A stretch of 64,000 nt of DNA from Mycolicibacterium sp. P9-64 (lineage in GTDB: Bacteria; Actinomycetota; Actinomycetes; Mycobacteriales; Mycobacteriaceae). The stretch lies in contig NZ_NPKO01000011.1 in assembly GCF_008329605.1 (NCBI RefSeq), positions 1 through 64,000 of the forward strand, read 5' to 3'. Under the pieces are notes generated by a model that was not told the origin of the DNA, ran no database searches, and was given only the letters and a program-made list of their open reading frames with translations. Positions 38,758 through 46,754 of the stretch are shown here, in pieces. Made by a program: the position numbers and the translations under genes. Each line of letters opens with the position of its first letter. Position 1 is the first letter of the stretch.

Positions 38758-38844
38758 CGCGAGCGCGCGCAAAGTTCTACAGAAAGGCGGCGTGTCTGCC
38801 GCAAACACGCGCGCTCGCGGGAGGGGGGAGCTCGCGGGAGGGGG
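38758..38844. repeat. Nested inverted repeat with direct-repeat tail (REP-like)
   Basis: CGCGAGCGCGCG (38758-38769) and its exact complement (38808-38819) enclose 38 bp that include a smaller GCGGC/GCCGC hairpin. A 14-bp direct repeat CTCGCGGGAGGGGG follows (38814-38827 and 38831-38844). It occupies the gap between convergent tetR and rrf2 genes, so it may act as terminator, but the composite structure resembles dispersed intergenic palindromes of mycobacteria. Confidence 0.55.
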
Positions 38845-38850
38845 CAACCA

Positions 38851-39321
38851 CTAACCGTGGCCGCGCTTCTCCTCCTGGGCGAGGTAGTCGCCGGCAAGCC
38901 GGCTGACGTGTTCTGGCAGCTCACCCGACGCCACGTCGGCCAACGTCGTCTCCTCGAGCACCGACCGCATGCTGGCACGCAGGGCACGCCAGACGTCCGT
39001 CAACACGGCGGTGGGGCCGGAGTACGGCAGGTCGCCAAGCGCGATGTCGCGGACGCTGGCCAGTGGGCCGTCGATGCAGCGCATGACGTCGGCGATGCTG
39101 ATGTCGGCGGCGGGCTGCGCGAGCGCGTAACCGCCGTCCCGCCCGCGGTGACTGCGCACCAGCCGGTCCGTACGCAGGTCGGACAGGATGTCGACGAGGA
39201 ACTGCGCGGGGATGCCCTGCGCCTTGGCCAGGTCATCGGTCTTGACCAGCACGCCCTCGTCGACGGTCGCTAGCTGGACCATGGCACGGATGGCGTACTC
39301 CGCCTTCGCCGACATCCGCAT
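38851..39321 (-). CDS. Rrf2-family regulator (Rv1287-like)
   Basis: A 156-residue winged-helix regulator. MRMSAKAEYAIRAMVQLA and QGIPAQFLVDILSDLRTDRLVRSHRGRDGGYALA are very close to M. tuberculosis Rv1287. The three-Cys iron-sulfur set of IscR/NsrR is absent (one Cys, in MRCIDGP), so it is not an obvious cluster sensor. An ATG three codons upstream (39330) is an alternative start. In M. tuberculosis the gene lies near cysDN; here it is divergent from a nitrilase. Confidence 0.92.
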   Translation of the reverse strand: MRMSAKAEYAIRAMVQLATVDEGVLVKTDDLAKAQGIPAQFLVDILSDLRTDRLVRSHRGRDGGYALAQPAADISIADVMRCIDGPLASVRDIALGDLPYSGPTAVLTDVWRALRASMRSVLEETTLADVASGELPEHVSRLAGDYLAQEEKRGHG

Positions 39322-39381
39322 ACGGCGCATTGTGCCACCGACCTCTAGGCGAATCGCGCAAGCATGTACCACGATCAACAC

Positions 39382-40209
39382 ATGGCCACACGCGTCACCT
39401 GCGCCCAGATCCCCCTCAACATCGGCGACACCACCGGAAACCGCACCACCTCCTCCGCCGCGATCGAGGCGGCCGCCCGCGACGGCGCACAGATCGTCGT
39501 GCTGCCGGAGCTGGCGTCGTCGGGTTACGTGTTCGCCGACCGCACCGAACTGGTCTCCCTCGCCGAAGCCCCCGACGGTCCCGCGGTCACCGAGTGGGCC
39601 GACCTCGCGGCGGCCTTCGGCCTGACGATCGTCGCGGGCTTCCCAGAAGCCGCGGGTGACAAGGTCTACAACAGCGCCGCGGTCGTCGACAGGACCGGGT
39701 TGCGCGGCGTCTACCGCAAGGCCCATCTGTGGGATACGGAGAACGCGGTGTTCGACCGGGGCGACGACCTGCCCTTGGTGGTCGACACCGAGCACGGCCG
39801 CATCGGCGTGATGATTTGTTACGACGTCGAATTCCCCGAGTGGGTCCGGGTGGCGGCGCTGGCAGGCGCAGACCTGTTGTGCGCGCCGGTCAACTGGCCG
39901 CTGCTACCCCGACCGGAGGGCGAACGGCCGACCGAGATCGTGCGGGTGCTGGCCGGTGCGGGCATGAACCGGATGCCCATCGCCGTGTGTGACCGCGCTG
40001 GCATCGAACGCGGCGTGGACTGGATCGGCGGCAGCGTGATCACCGACGCCGACGGCTACCCGCTGGCCATCGCTGAGTTCGGCAAGCCTGGCGTCGTCAC
40101 CGCTGACCTCGACCTCGCGCAGTCCCGGGTGAAGAAGTTCAACGAGAACAACGACGTTCACGGCGACAGGCGAGTCGACCTGTACCGCCGCAGCGCGCTA
40201 CTCGACTGA
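39382..40209 (+). CDS. Carbon-nitrogen hydrolase (nitrilase superfamily)
   Basis: A 275-residue member with the Glu-Lys-Cys triad: Glu in VVLPELASSGY, Lys in GVYRKAHLWD and Cys in GVMICYDVEFPE. Relatives include omega-amidase, N-carbamyl amidases and cyanide hydrolases; the specific amide or nitrile is unknown. ATG codons at 39364 and 39382 are possible; the second fits homology. Ends with a 12 bp convergent overlap with the next gene. Confidence 0.9.
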   Translation: MATRVTCAQIPLNIGDTTGNRTTSSAAIEAAARDGAQIVVLPELASSGYVFADRTELVSLAEAPDGPAVTEWADLAAAFGLTIVAGFPEAAGDKVYNSAAVVDRTGLRGVYRKAHLWDTENAVFDRGDDLPLVVDTEHGRIGVMICYDVEFPEWVRVAALAGADLLCAPVNWPLLPRPEGERPTEIVRVLAGAGMNRMPIAVCDRAGIERGVDWIGGSVITDADGYPLAIAEFGKPGVVTADLDLAQSRVKKFNENNDVHGDRRVDLYRRSALLD

Positions 40210-40854
40210 GGACCCGGCCGCCATGGCACGCACCGACGCGGGCAACACGATGCCCGGGGTGAGATCCGGTGCGGGCCGCGGGTTGCCGTAGGTCACCGCC
40301 ATCGGCACGACGCCCGCCCAGGCGTCGCCCGCCACGTCCTCGTCCGGGTCCTCTGGCCAGCCGTCGCTGATCTTCAGCGACCAACTATCTGCGTCGATCG
40401 GCATGCGCAACGCCAGGGTGGCGGCGAGCTCCTTGCGGGTGCTCGGACGCAACTCCGCGACACGTCCTGGGATGAACTTCTCCGTCACGGCATCGAGAAA
40501 GCGGAGCTTGTCGGCCTCCGGGACCATCTCGAACACCCCGAACACGGTGGCGCTTCGATACTGGAACGACGACTCGAATGAGCTGCGCGCGACCACGACA
40601 CCGTCCAGAGCGGTCACCGAAACCGCCGCAGCGGCACCGGCGGCCAGCGCACGCATCCACGGCGAGCCCGTCGAACCGTGGATCACCAGGTCGTCGCCGA
40701 TCCTGGCGAATCCGGTCGGGAAGATCACCGGATGGTCGTCGCGGACCAACGCGACGGTGGCCAGCGGGGTGCTGTCCAGGAGCTCATCGAGACGTGTTCG
40801 TGAGGTGTCCTGTTTCTCGCTGATGCGGGTGATGCGCGTCAAGGGCTTCGTCAC
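40198..40854 (-). CDS. Pyridoxamine 5'-phosphate oxidase-fold protein
   Basis: A 218-residue flavin-binding split-barrel protein: RTRLDELLDSTPLATVALVRDDHPVIFPTGFARIGDDLVIHGSTGS, then SVTALDGVVVARSSFESSFQYRSATVFG, as in FMN- or F420-binding oxidases of the PNPOx-like family. GTG start at 40854. Cofactor and substrate are not determined by the motifs visible. Confidence 0.82.
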   Translation of the reverse strand: MTKPLTRITRISEKQDTSRTRLDELLDSTPLATVALVRDDHPVIFPTGFARIGDDLVIHGSTGSPWMRALAAGAAAAVSVTALDGVVVARSSFESSFQYRSATVFGVFEMVPEADKLRFLDAVTEKFIPGRVAELRPSTRKELAATLALRMPIDADSWSLKISDGWPEDPDEDVAGDAWAGVVPMAVTYGNPRPAPDLTPGIVLPASVRAMAAGSSVE

Positions 40855-40977
40855 CGGTTCATTCTCGGTCGAGCGCGCCCGCGCCGCCAGGAATTGAATG
40901 CCGACGGCGCACGATCGCTCCGCGATCCGCCATCGAGCTCTCAGCAAGCCTCAAGAATCCTTGGTCACGATGGCTAG

Positions 40978-42441
40978 GTGCGGCTGTCGACGACGGTCGC
41001 GATGACGTCGTGGGCCGAAGGAGTTGAGTCTCTGCATTACCACCTTTCCCAGGTCTCGTTGACGCACGGCTGGGCACCGATGGTGGCGCAGGCAATCGCC
41101 GCAGGAACCTTGCTCTACGCAACCGGTTGGCGGACGCGTCGCTGGAGGGTGCTCTGGCTTCCCGTCGCATTGGCCATTGGAGCCGTGACGGCCACCTGGG
41201 CACATCACTACCTTGATTCCCTTGGCATAGCCGGGGATCCGGCACCCGTCACGCTGTGGATCTGGCTCGCACTGATCGGTGTTGCGTTTGCAGTCCTCAT
41301 TGCAGGCTGGCCTCGGAGCAATTGGCGGAGGCGGGCAGCGTCGGTGGCGGCAGTACCCCTGTGCGTACTCAGCATCGGGCTGGCGCTCAACTGCTGGGTC
41401 GGCTACTTCCCGACGGTTCACACCGCCTGGAACCAGTTGACGGCAGGACCGCTGCCCGATCAAACCGATCGACTCGCCGTCACCGCGATGCAGGTCGCCG
41501 GCAGAGTACCCGCCAACGGTGTTGTCGTACCCGTGACGATCAGCGCGGCCGCATCGAAGTTCGAGCACCGCGGCGAGTTGGTCTACCTCCCGCCGGCATG
41601 GTTCGCCAGCAATCCCCCGCCCCGACTGCCCGTCGTCATGATGATCGGATCGGCTCTGAACACCCCGGCGGACTGGGTGCGCGCAGGCGGTGCAGTCGAG
41701 ACCATCGATCGCTTCGCGGCCGACCACGGGGGACGCGCTCCGGTGCTGGTCTTCGTCGATGCGACGGGTGCATTCAACAATGACACCGAGTGCGTCAACG
41801 GACTACGAGGCAACGCCGCCGATCACCTCGTGAAGGACGTCGTCCCGTTCATGGTCTCCAACTTCGGTGTCGCGAAGGATGCCGCCGAATGGGGAATCAC
41901 GGGCTGGTCGATGGGCGGCACCTGCGCGGTCGACTTGACGATGATGCATCCGGACACGTTCAGCGCATTCGTCGACATCGCCGGCGACCTTGGCCCCAAC
42001 GTCGGTACGGCCGGGCACAGAGACCAGACCATCGCGCGTCTCTTTGGCGGCGATGCAACGGCGTGGGCGGCGTTCGACCCGACGACCGTCATCACCAAAC
42101 ACGGCACCTTCACCTCTGTGTCGGGCTGGTTCGAGGTTCCGAGCAGCCGACCTGGCCAACAGCGCAACGTCGCGGACGTCGAAAGTACGCCCGACAAAGC
42201 CAGCAATCCCGAAGGCCAAGACGTTGCCGCCGCGACGCTGTCCGCGATCGCCCGCCGCCACGGTGTCACCAGCGCCGTAGTGACATCCCCTGGGCGACAC
42301 GATTGGCCCTTTGCCGCAGCCGCATTCGCCGACGCGCTCCCCTGGCTGGCAGGTCAGCTCAACACACCCGGAGTGCCACGCGTCGGCTTTCCCGCACCAG
42401 CCTCGGAGCTCGCTTCCGGCGAGAAGGTCGCCGGAAACTAA
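40978..42441 (+). CDS. Membrane-anchored esterase (esterase D / mycolyltransferase-like fold)
   Basis: A 487-residue protein. The first ~150 residues hold four hydrophobic segments; the rest is an alpha/beta hydrolase of the esterase-D type, with the nucleophile elbow ITGWSMGGTCAVDL, an acid in the region GQQRNVADVES-TPDKASNP, and the His of SPGRHDWPFAA. The oxyanion/secondary loop is VVMMIGSALNTPADWV. This combines a membrane domain with an antigen-85-like lipase domain, seen in actinobacterial envelope proteins. GTG 40978 or ATG 41002 may start it. Confidence 0.8.
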   Translation: MRLSTTVAMTSWAEGVESLHYHLSQVSLTHGWAPMVAQAIAAGTLLYATGWRTRRWRVLWLPVALAIGAVTATWAHHYLDSLGIAGDPAPVTLWIWLALIGVAFAVLIAGWPRSNWRRRAASVAAVPLCVLSIGLALNCWVGYFPTVHTAWNQLTAGPLPDQTDRLAVTAMQVAGRVPANGVVVPVTISAAASKFEHRGELVYLPPAWFASNPPPRLPVVMMIGSALNTPADWVRAGGAVETIDRFAADHGGRAPVLVFVDATGAFNNDTECVNGLRGNAADHLVKDVVPFMVSNFGVAKDAAEWGITGWSMGGTCAVDLTMMHPDTFSAFVDIAGDLGPNVGTAGHRDQTIARLFGGDATAWAAFDPTTVITKHGTFTSVSGWFEVPSSRPGQQRNVADVESTPDKASNPEGQDVAAATLSAIARRHGVTSAVVTSPGRHDWPFAAAAFADALPWLAGQLNTPGVPRVGFPAPASELASGEKVAGN

Positions 42442-42464
42442 GAGTGTGGCGGACTTCTTCCTTC

Positions 42465-43061
42465 TCAGTCCGGGATCGTCGCCGCGTCGGGCACGACGAC
42501 CGCGAAGAGATCGGAGAGGGCGGCCAGGCTCGCCGCCTGGAGGGCCGCAGCAGACACCGATTCGCCTCCTACCCCCGGCAGTGATCGGGTCGCGGTCGCC
42601 GCGGCCACGACGCAGGGCGCATAGCCGAGGTTGAAGGCCCCGCGCGCAGTCGAGTTCACGCACATATGCGTCATGAACCCGGCGATGACGAGATTCGATG
42701 CGTCGACCGCCTTGAGGCGCTCCTCGAGATCGGTTTGTACGAACGAGTTCGGGAATTGCTTGACCACCACGGCTTCGCCATCGCGTGGCGCCACCCTCGC
42801 GACGATGGCGCCGCTCTCGCCGTCGACGTCGTACAGCGAACCGGGACCGTCGGAGTGTTGGACGTGGATCACCGGAATCCCCGCTGATCGGGCGCGGTCC
42901 AACAATGTCGCGGCCTCGTCGAGTGCGGCCTGCACACCGTCGAGTTCCATCACGCCGTAGGTGTAGGTGTTCTGGCAGTCGATGAGGACCAGCGTGGAAT
43001 CGGCCAGTGCCGCGGGTCCAAGGGGAAGCTCGGCCAGGGCACGCAACGTCGGATTGCTCAT
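42465..43061 (-). CDS. Cysteine hydrolase (isochorismatase family)
   Basis: A 198-residue isochorismatase-like hydrolase. The catalytic Asp is in STLVLIDCQNTYTYG, the Lys in AVVVKQFPNSFV and the Cys in GFMTHMCVNSTARGAF. Such folds hydrolyse isochorismate, N-carbamoylsarcosine, nicotinamide or urea derivatives; the substrate is not determined. Convergent with the esterase gene, 23 bp apart. Confidence 0.88.
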   Translation of the reverse strand: MSNPTLRALAELPLGPAALADSTLVLIDCQNTYTYGVMELDGVQAALDEAATLLDRARSAGIPVIHVQHSDGPGSLYDVDGESGAIVARVAPRDGEAVVVKQFPNSFVQTDLEERLKAVDASNLVIAGFMTHMCVNSTARGAFNLGYAPCVVAAATATRSLPGVGGESVSAAALQAASLAALSDLFAVVVPDAATIPD

Positions 43062-43241
43062 GGCACCAGGCTAGTGCGCGTCGTGGTCACCAGCACGGCG
43101 CCGGCCGACTCCGACCGCAACGACGGCCCGCGCACCAGTTCGCGGGCCTTTGGTCACCAATCCCAGGGTCCTCGGTCGATGATTGGGACGCGAGGACGGT
43201 TTTCGGTCATCTTCCAACCCGCCGTGGGGCATAGTGCTGGC

Positions 43242-44093
43242 GTGCTGTTGCTCAGCCGGATGATCGGCCAGGAAGTGCGCGGGCCCGACGACCGGGCGCT
43301 GGGCCGACTCGCCGATCTGACAGTGGGTCTCGACGAACATGCCGGAGGATCCCTCGCCGCTCGAATCCTCTTGCATCGCAGACACGAATGTGACCTGCTC
43401 GTACCGTGGTCGGCAGTCGGGTCCATCAAGCCCGGCTACATCCAGTTGACATCCGACGCGGCCGGCCTCGCCGTCGTCACGATCGCCGACGTACTCGATT
43501 CCGACGAAATCTTGTTGGCTCGCGACGTCCTCGACACTCAGATCGTCGACGTCGTCGGCCAACGTCTCACCCGCGTCGCCGATGTGTTGCTTGCACGCCG
43601 TCCCAACGGCCATCTGGAACTCGTCGGCGTCGAGGTCGGCTTCGGCGCGATGCTCAGGCGGCTCGGCCTCGACGGGCTTGCCAAACGGATGCCCAGCGAT
43701 GCCGTCGCGTGGAGTGATTTGCACCTAACCTCCGCCCGCGGGCACTCCGTGCAGCTGGCGACGCCACGCTCCGCCGTGCACCATCTCGACGCACGCGCCT
43801 TGGCGATGCTCGTCGCCCGCCTCGGGACCGAGGCCGCCACCGAAGTCCTTGCCTCGAAGGGGCCCGAGCTTGCCGCCGAGGTGATTCGCGCCAGCCACCA
43901 GGTCGTCGGTGAGCGGGTGTTGCGTGCGATGGCCGACGCCGACGCAGCAGACGTCGTAGCCGCCATGCCCGCCCACCATGCCAGGCACTGGCGCCACCTC
44001 CTTGCAAACCCGCGGATTCTGCGGGGCGAGCGGTTCTTGCGTTCGCGCGTCTGGCCCCGCCGACGCCATGTGCCGAGGGACCCGATCCGGTGA
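43242..44093 (+). CDS. PRC-barrel / MgtE N-domain-like protein partnered with an NRAMP transporter
   Basis: A 283-residue soluble protein. Two PRC-barrel-like repeats (IGQEVRGPDDRALGRLADLTVGL; VVGQRLTRVADVLLARR) precede an Ala-rich helical repeat domain (LAAEVIRASHQVVGERVLRAMADADAADVVAAMPAHHARHWRHLL) that resembles the cytoplasmic N-domain of MgtE magnesium channels. GTG start at 43242 (MLLLSRMIGQEV). Its stop overlaps the NRAMP start by 4 nt, implying a joint function, probably metal sensing for the transporter. Confidence 0.75.
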   Translation: MLLLSRMIGQEVRGPDDRALGRLADLTVGLDEHAGGSLAARILLHRRHECDLLVPWSAVGSIKPGYIQLTSDAAGLAVVTIADVLDSDEILLARDVLDTQIVDVVGQRLTRVADVLLARRPNGHLELVGVEVGFGAMLRRLGLDGLAKRMPSDAVAWSDLHLTSARGHSVQLATPRSAVHHLDARALAMLVARLGTEAATEVLASKGPELAAEVIRASHQVVGERVLRAMADADAADVVAAMPAHHARHWRHLLANPRILRGERFLRSRVWPRRRHVPRDPIR

Positions 44094-45322
44094 AGCGCCG
44101 CCGCGGCCTAACTCTGGGCGCGCTGCTGGCAGTGGTCGGCCCGGGACTGCTCGCTGGTCTTTCCGACGACGACCCCGCCGGCATCACGACGTATTCGGTG
44201 CTCGGAGCCGACTACGGTTACCAGCTGCTGTGGGTCTTGCTGCTGTCCACCGTCGCTCTGGTGATGTTCCACGCCTTGGCGGTCCACATGGGTGTCGTCA
44301 CCGGCCAAGGTCTGATCGGCCTGGTGCGCCAACGCTACGGCGTCCGGCTGGGCGGCACCGTCCTGGCCTCGCTAGTGGTCGCCAACCTCGGCACGACCTG
44401 CGCCGAATTTGCAGGCATAGCAGCGGGTTTCGAGCTGTTCGGAATCAATCGCTACCTCAGCGTTCCGGCTACGGCGCTCATCGTCTCACTACTGGTGCTA
44501 CGCGGCAACTTTCATCGGATCGAGCATCTTCTGCTGTTGCTGTCGACAGTGTTCCTCGCCTACATCGCCTCGGGCATCCTCGCTAAGCCCGACTGGGGCG
44601 CGGCAATGGAAGGCTTGGTGATCCCGACGATGCCCGCCAACGGTGACGCCATCGCCATCGTCACCGCGACCGTCGGAACCACACTTGCACCATGGGGACT
44701 CTCCTTCATCCAGTCCTACGCCGTCGACAAGAAGCTCCGCACCGAGGACCTAGCCATGGAACGCATCGACGTCGTGACCGGGGCCGTGCTCACCGGCATC
44801 ATCGGTTTCTTCGTCGTGGTTGCTTGTGCAGCCACCCTGCACCGCGACGGTCGGTCGATCACGGACGCCGCGGACGCCGCAGTGGCGCTGCAACCGCTCG
44901 CAGGTGAAGCGGCCTCGACGCTGTTCGCCGTCGGGCTGATCGGCGCCGCCATGCTCGCCGCGTCCATCCTGCCTCTGTCCACTGCCTATTCGGTGTGCGA
45001 GTACGTCGGCGTCGAAGCCGCACTCGACGACCCATACCGAGAGGCCAAGACCTTCTACCTGACCTTTGGGCTCATTACCCTTTTCGGTGCCCTGATCGTC
45101 ATGATCCCGGGCGCCCCCCTGGTCACGATCCTGGTCGCCACCCAGGTGCTCAACGCCGTGCTGTTGATTCCACTGTTGTTCGTGATGATCGGCATCGCCC
45201 GCGACGCCGACCTGATGGGCGAGTTCACGATGAACCGCATGGGCACCGTCGCACACGCGCTGGTAACAGCCGTCGTATTGGCTTGTGTCGCTGCGCTGGC
45301 CGTCATTTCGATCGCCGGCTGA
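44090..45322 (+). CDS. NRAMP/SLC11-type divalent cation transporter with altered metal site
   Basis: A 410-residue protein with about 11 transmembrane helices and the NRAMP layout (GPGLLAG in helix 1, YGYQLLWVLLL, VTGQGL, TCAEFAGIAAGFELFG). The helix-1 metal motif reads DPAG (28-31) instead of DPGN, and helix 6 reads APW (200-202) instead of MPH. Loss of the metal-binding Met and Asn suggests specificity outside Mn/Fe, as in the magnesium-transporting NRAMP-related (NRMT) branch. The coupled MgtE-like gene supports a magnesium role. Confidence 0.85.
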   Translation: MKRRRGLTLGALLAVVGPGLLAGLSDDDPAGITTYSVLGADYGYQLLWVLLLSTVALVMFHALAVHMGVVTGQGLIGLVRQRYGVRLGGTVLASLVVANLGTTCAEFAGIAAGFELFGINRYLSVPATALIVSLLVLRGNFHRIEHLLLLLSTVFLAYIASGILAKPDWGAAMEGLVIPTMPANGDAIAIVTATVGTTLAPWGLSFIQSYAVDKKLRTEDLAMERIDVVTGAVLTGIIGFFVVVACAATLHRDGRSITDAADAAVALQPLAGEAASTLFAVGLIGAAMLAASILPLSTAYSVCEYVGVEAALDDPYREAKTFYLTFGLITLFGALIVMIPGAPLVTILVATQVLNAVLLIPLLFVMIGIARDADLMGEFTMNRMGTVAHALVTAVVLACVAALAVISIAG

Positions 45323-45358
45323 TCGTCGGTTTCTGCGACGATCCGCCGAGTCGACGCC

Positions 45359-46090
45359 TCACCAGCCCCGGCGCCGTGGCGTCGATCCCACCAGATGGTC
45401 CTTGGCCGCGACGTCGCGGCTTCGGTAGACGACATAGGGGCGAAACAGGTAGCCGATCGGTGCGCTGAACGCGTGCACCAACCGGGTGAACGGCCAGAGG
45501 GCGAACAACGCCAGCCCGATCACGACGTGGATCTGAAAGTACAAGGGCGCCTGCGCCATCAGGTCACCGTGCGGCTGCAGGATCCAGATCGACCGGAACC
45601 ACACCGACACCGTCTCACGGTAGTTGTACTCGTCGCCGACGACGCCGGAACCGAGAACGGTGGCGCACAATCCCGCCACGATCGCCAGGACGAGCACTAC
45701 GTACATCAACTTGTCGTTGACGGTCGTGGCCATGTAGACCGGGCCCGTGGTGCGTCGCCGGTAGATCAGCAGCATGACGCCGGCCAGCGTCGACATCCCT
45801 GCGATCGATCCGAGGATCACCGCCTGGACGTGATACCCATGCTGGCTCAGCCCGACGGCGTCCGTCCACGACTGAGGAATCACCAAACCGATGAAGTGAC
45901 CGAAGACCACCACCAGGATGCCGAAGTGGAACATCGGGCTGCCGATCCGCAGCAGCCTCGACTCGTAGAGTTGCGACGACCGAGTCGTCCAACCAAACTT
46001 GTCGTAGCGATAGCGCCACCAGGTGCCGATGACGACGATGGCCAGGACGACGTAGGGCACGACGTCCCAGAACACTTCGGCGGTTGCCAT
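45359..46090 (-). CDS. narI: Respiratory nitrate reductase gamma subunit
   Basis: A 243-residue membrane cytochrome b with five transmembrane helices. The heme-ligand His pairs are in SPMFHFGILVVVFGHFIG and YFQIHVVIGLALFALWPFTRLVHAFSAP. It passes electrons from menaquinol to NarH. It lies 1 bp after narJ, last gene of the nar operon. Confidence 0.97.
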   Translation of the reverse strand: MATAEVFWDVVPYVVLAIVVIGTWWRYRYDKFGWTTRSSQLYESRLLRIGSPMFHFGILVVVFGHFIGLVIPQSWTDAVGLSQHGYHVQAVILGSIAGMSTLAGVMLLIYRRRTTGPVYMATTVNDKLMYVVLVLAIVAGLCATVLGSGVVGDEYNYRETVSVWFRSIWILQPHGDLMAQAPLYFQIHVVIGLALFALWPFTRLVHAFSAPIGYLFRPYVVYRSRDVAAKDHLVGSTPRRRGW

Positions 46091-46091
46091 G

Positions 46092-46754
46092 TCACAGACC
46101 TCCTTCGGAACGTCGTGGCGGCACGGTCAGCGTGAACGGCTGCAGTCCAACCGTTTCCGTGGGCGGTCCGGCTCGCGCCAGCCGCTCGGCACGACGGGCG
46201 TCCTGGTCACTGGCGGCGGGAAGCGTCTCGCATACGGCGGCGATGGTGTGCGCGTACGGTGACCCGCGTTGGGTCAGGCTGTCGAGCAGGACGCCGATCG
46301 GCACGCGGTGCTCGACCAGCAGGCCCCGCCCCACCGCCGGGTCGATGGTGGCGGCGAACTCAAGTACGACGGGAAGATGATCGGGCGCCTCGTCGGCAGG
46401 TGGGCGGACGCCGGCGTCGAGGTAGGCCTGAGCGAACGCGTGCATCTCCCGGCCGCGGTTGCGGGTGTCGCCTGCGGTCCAATAGGTCAGGTACATCGTG
46501 GAATGTCTTCGCAAGTCAAAGGTTTCGACGTATTCGGCGGCCGCCCGCATCGGCGGAGTTGACCTCAACGCGGCTGCCGTACGGGCCAGAAGCTCGCGGG
46601 CCGCGCCGTTTGCCGGAACACACAGCTCGTCGACGGTGCGGAGGCGGTCGGCCATTTGCTCGTCGGGGTATGCCAGCAGCAGCGAGGCGCACTGCCAGAC
46701 GACGCGGTCGCGAAGCGAGGCCACGTTCGCACCGGTGCGGTTGAGCAGCCTCAT
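46092..46754 (-). CDS. narJ: Nitrate reductase assembly chaperone
   Basis: A 220-residue cytoplasmic chaperone needed for molybdenum cofactor insertion into NarG. RVVWQCASLLLAYPDEQ and EYVETFDLRRHSTMYLTYW are characteristic. The start overlaps the narH stop by 4 nt. Confidence 0.95.
   Translation of the reverse strand: MRLLNRTGANVASLRDRVVWQCASLLLAYPDEQMADRLRTVDELCVPANGAARELLARTAAALRSTPPMRAAAEYVETFDLRRHSTMYLTYWTAGDTRNRGREMHAFAQAYLDAGVRPPADEAPDHLPVVLEFAATIDPAVGRGLLVEHRVPIGVLLDSLTQRGSPYAHTIAAVCETLPAASDQDARRAERLARAGPPTETVGLQPFTLTVPPRRSEGGL

Noticed and set aside
38745..38850. CRISPR-like array in the repeat region after the TetR gene
   Set aside because: Only one inverted repeat and one two-copy direct repeat; no regular repeat-spacer series.
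43192..43211. ATTGGGACGCGAGGACGGTT upstream of the PRC/MgtE-like gene as a DosR box
   Set aside because: Only the GGGAC core matches (about 10 of 20 positions) and the second half does not.
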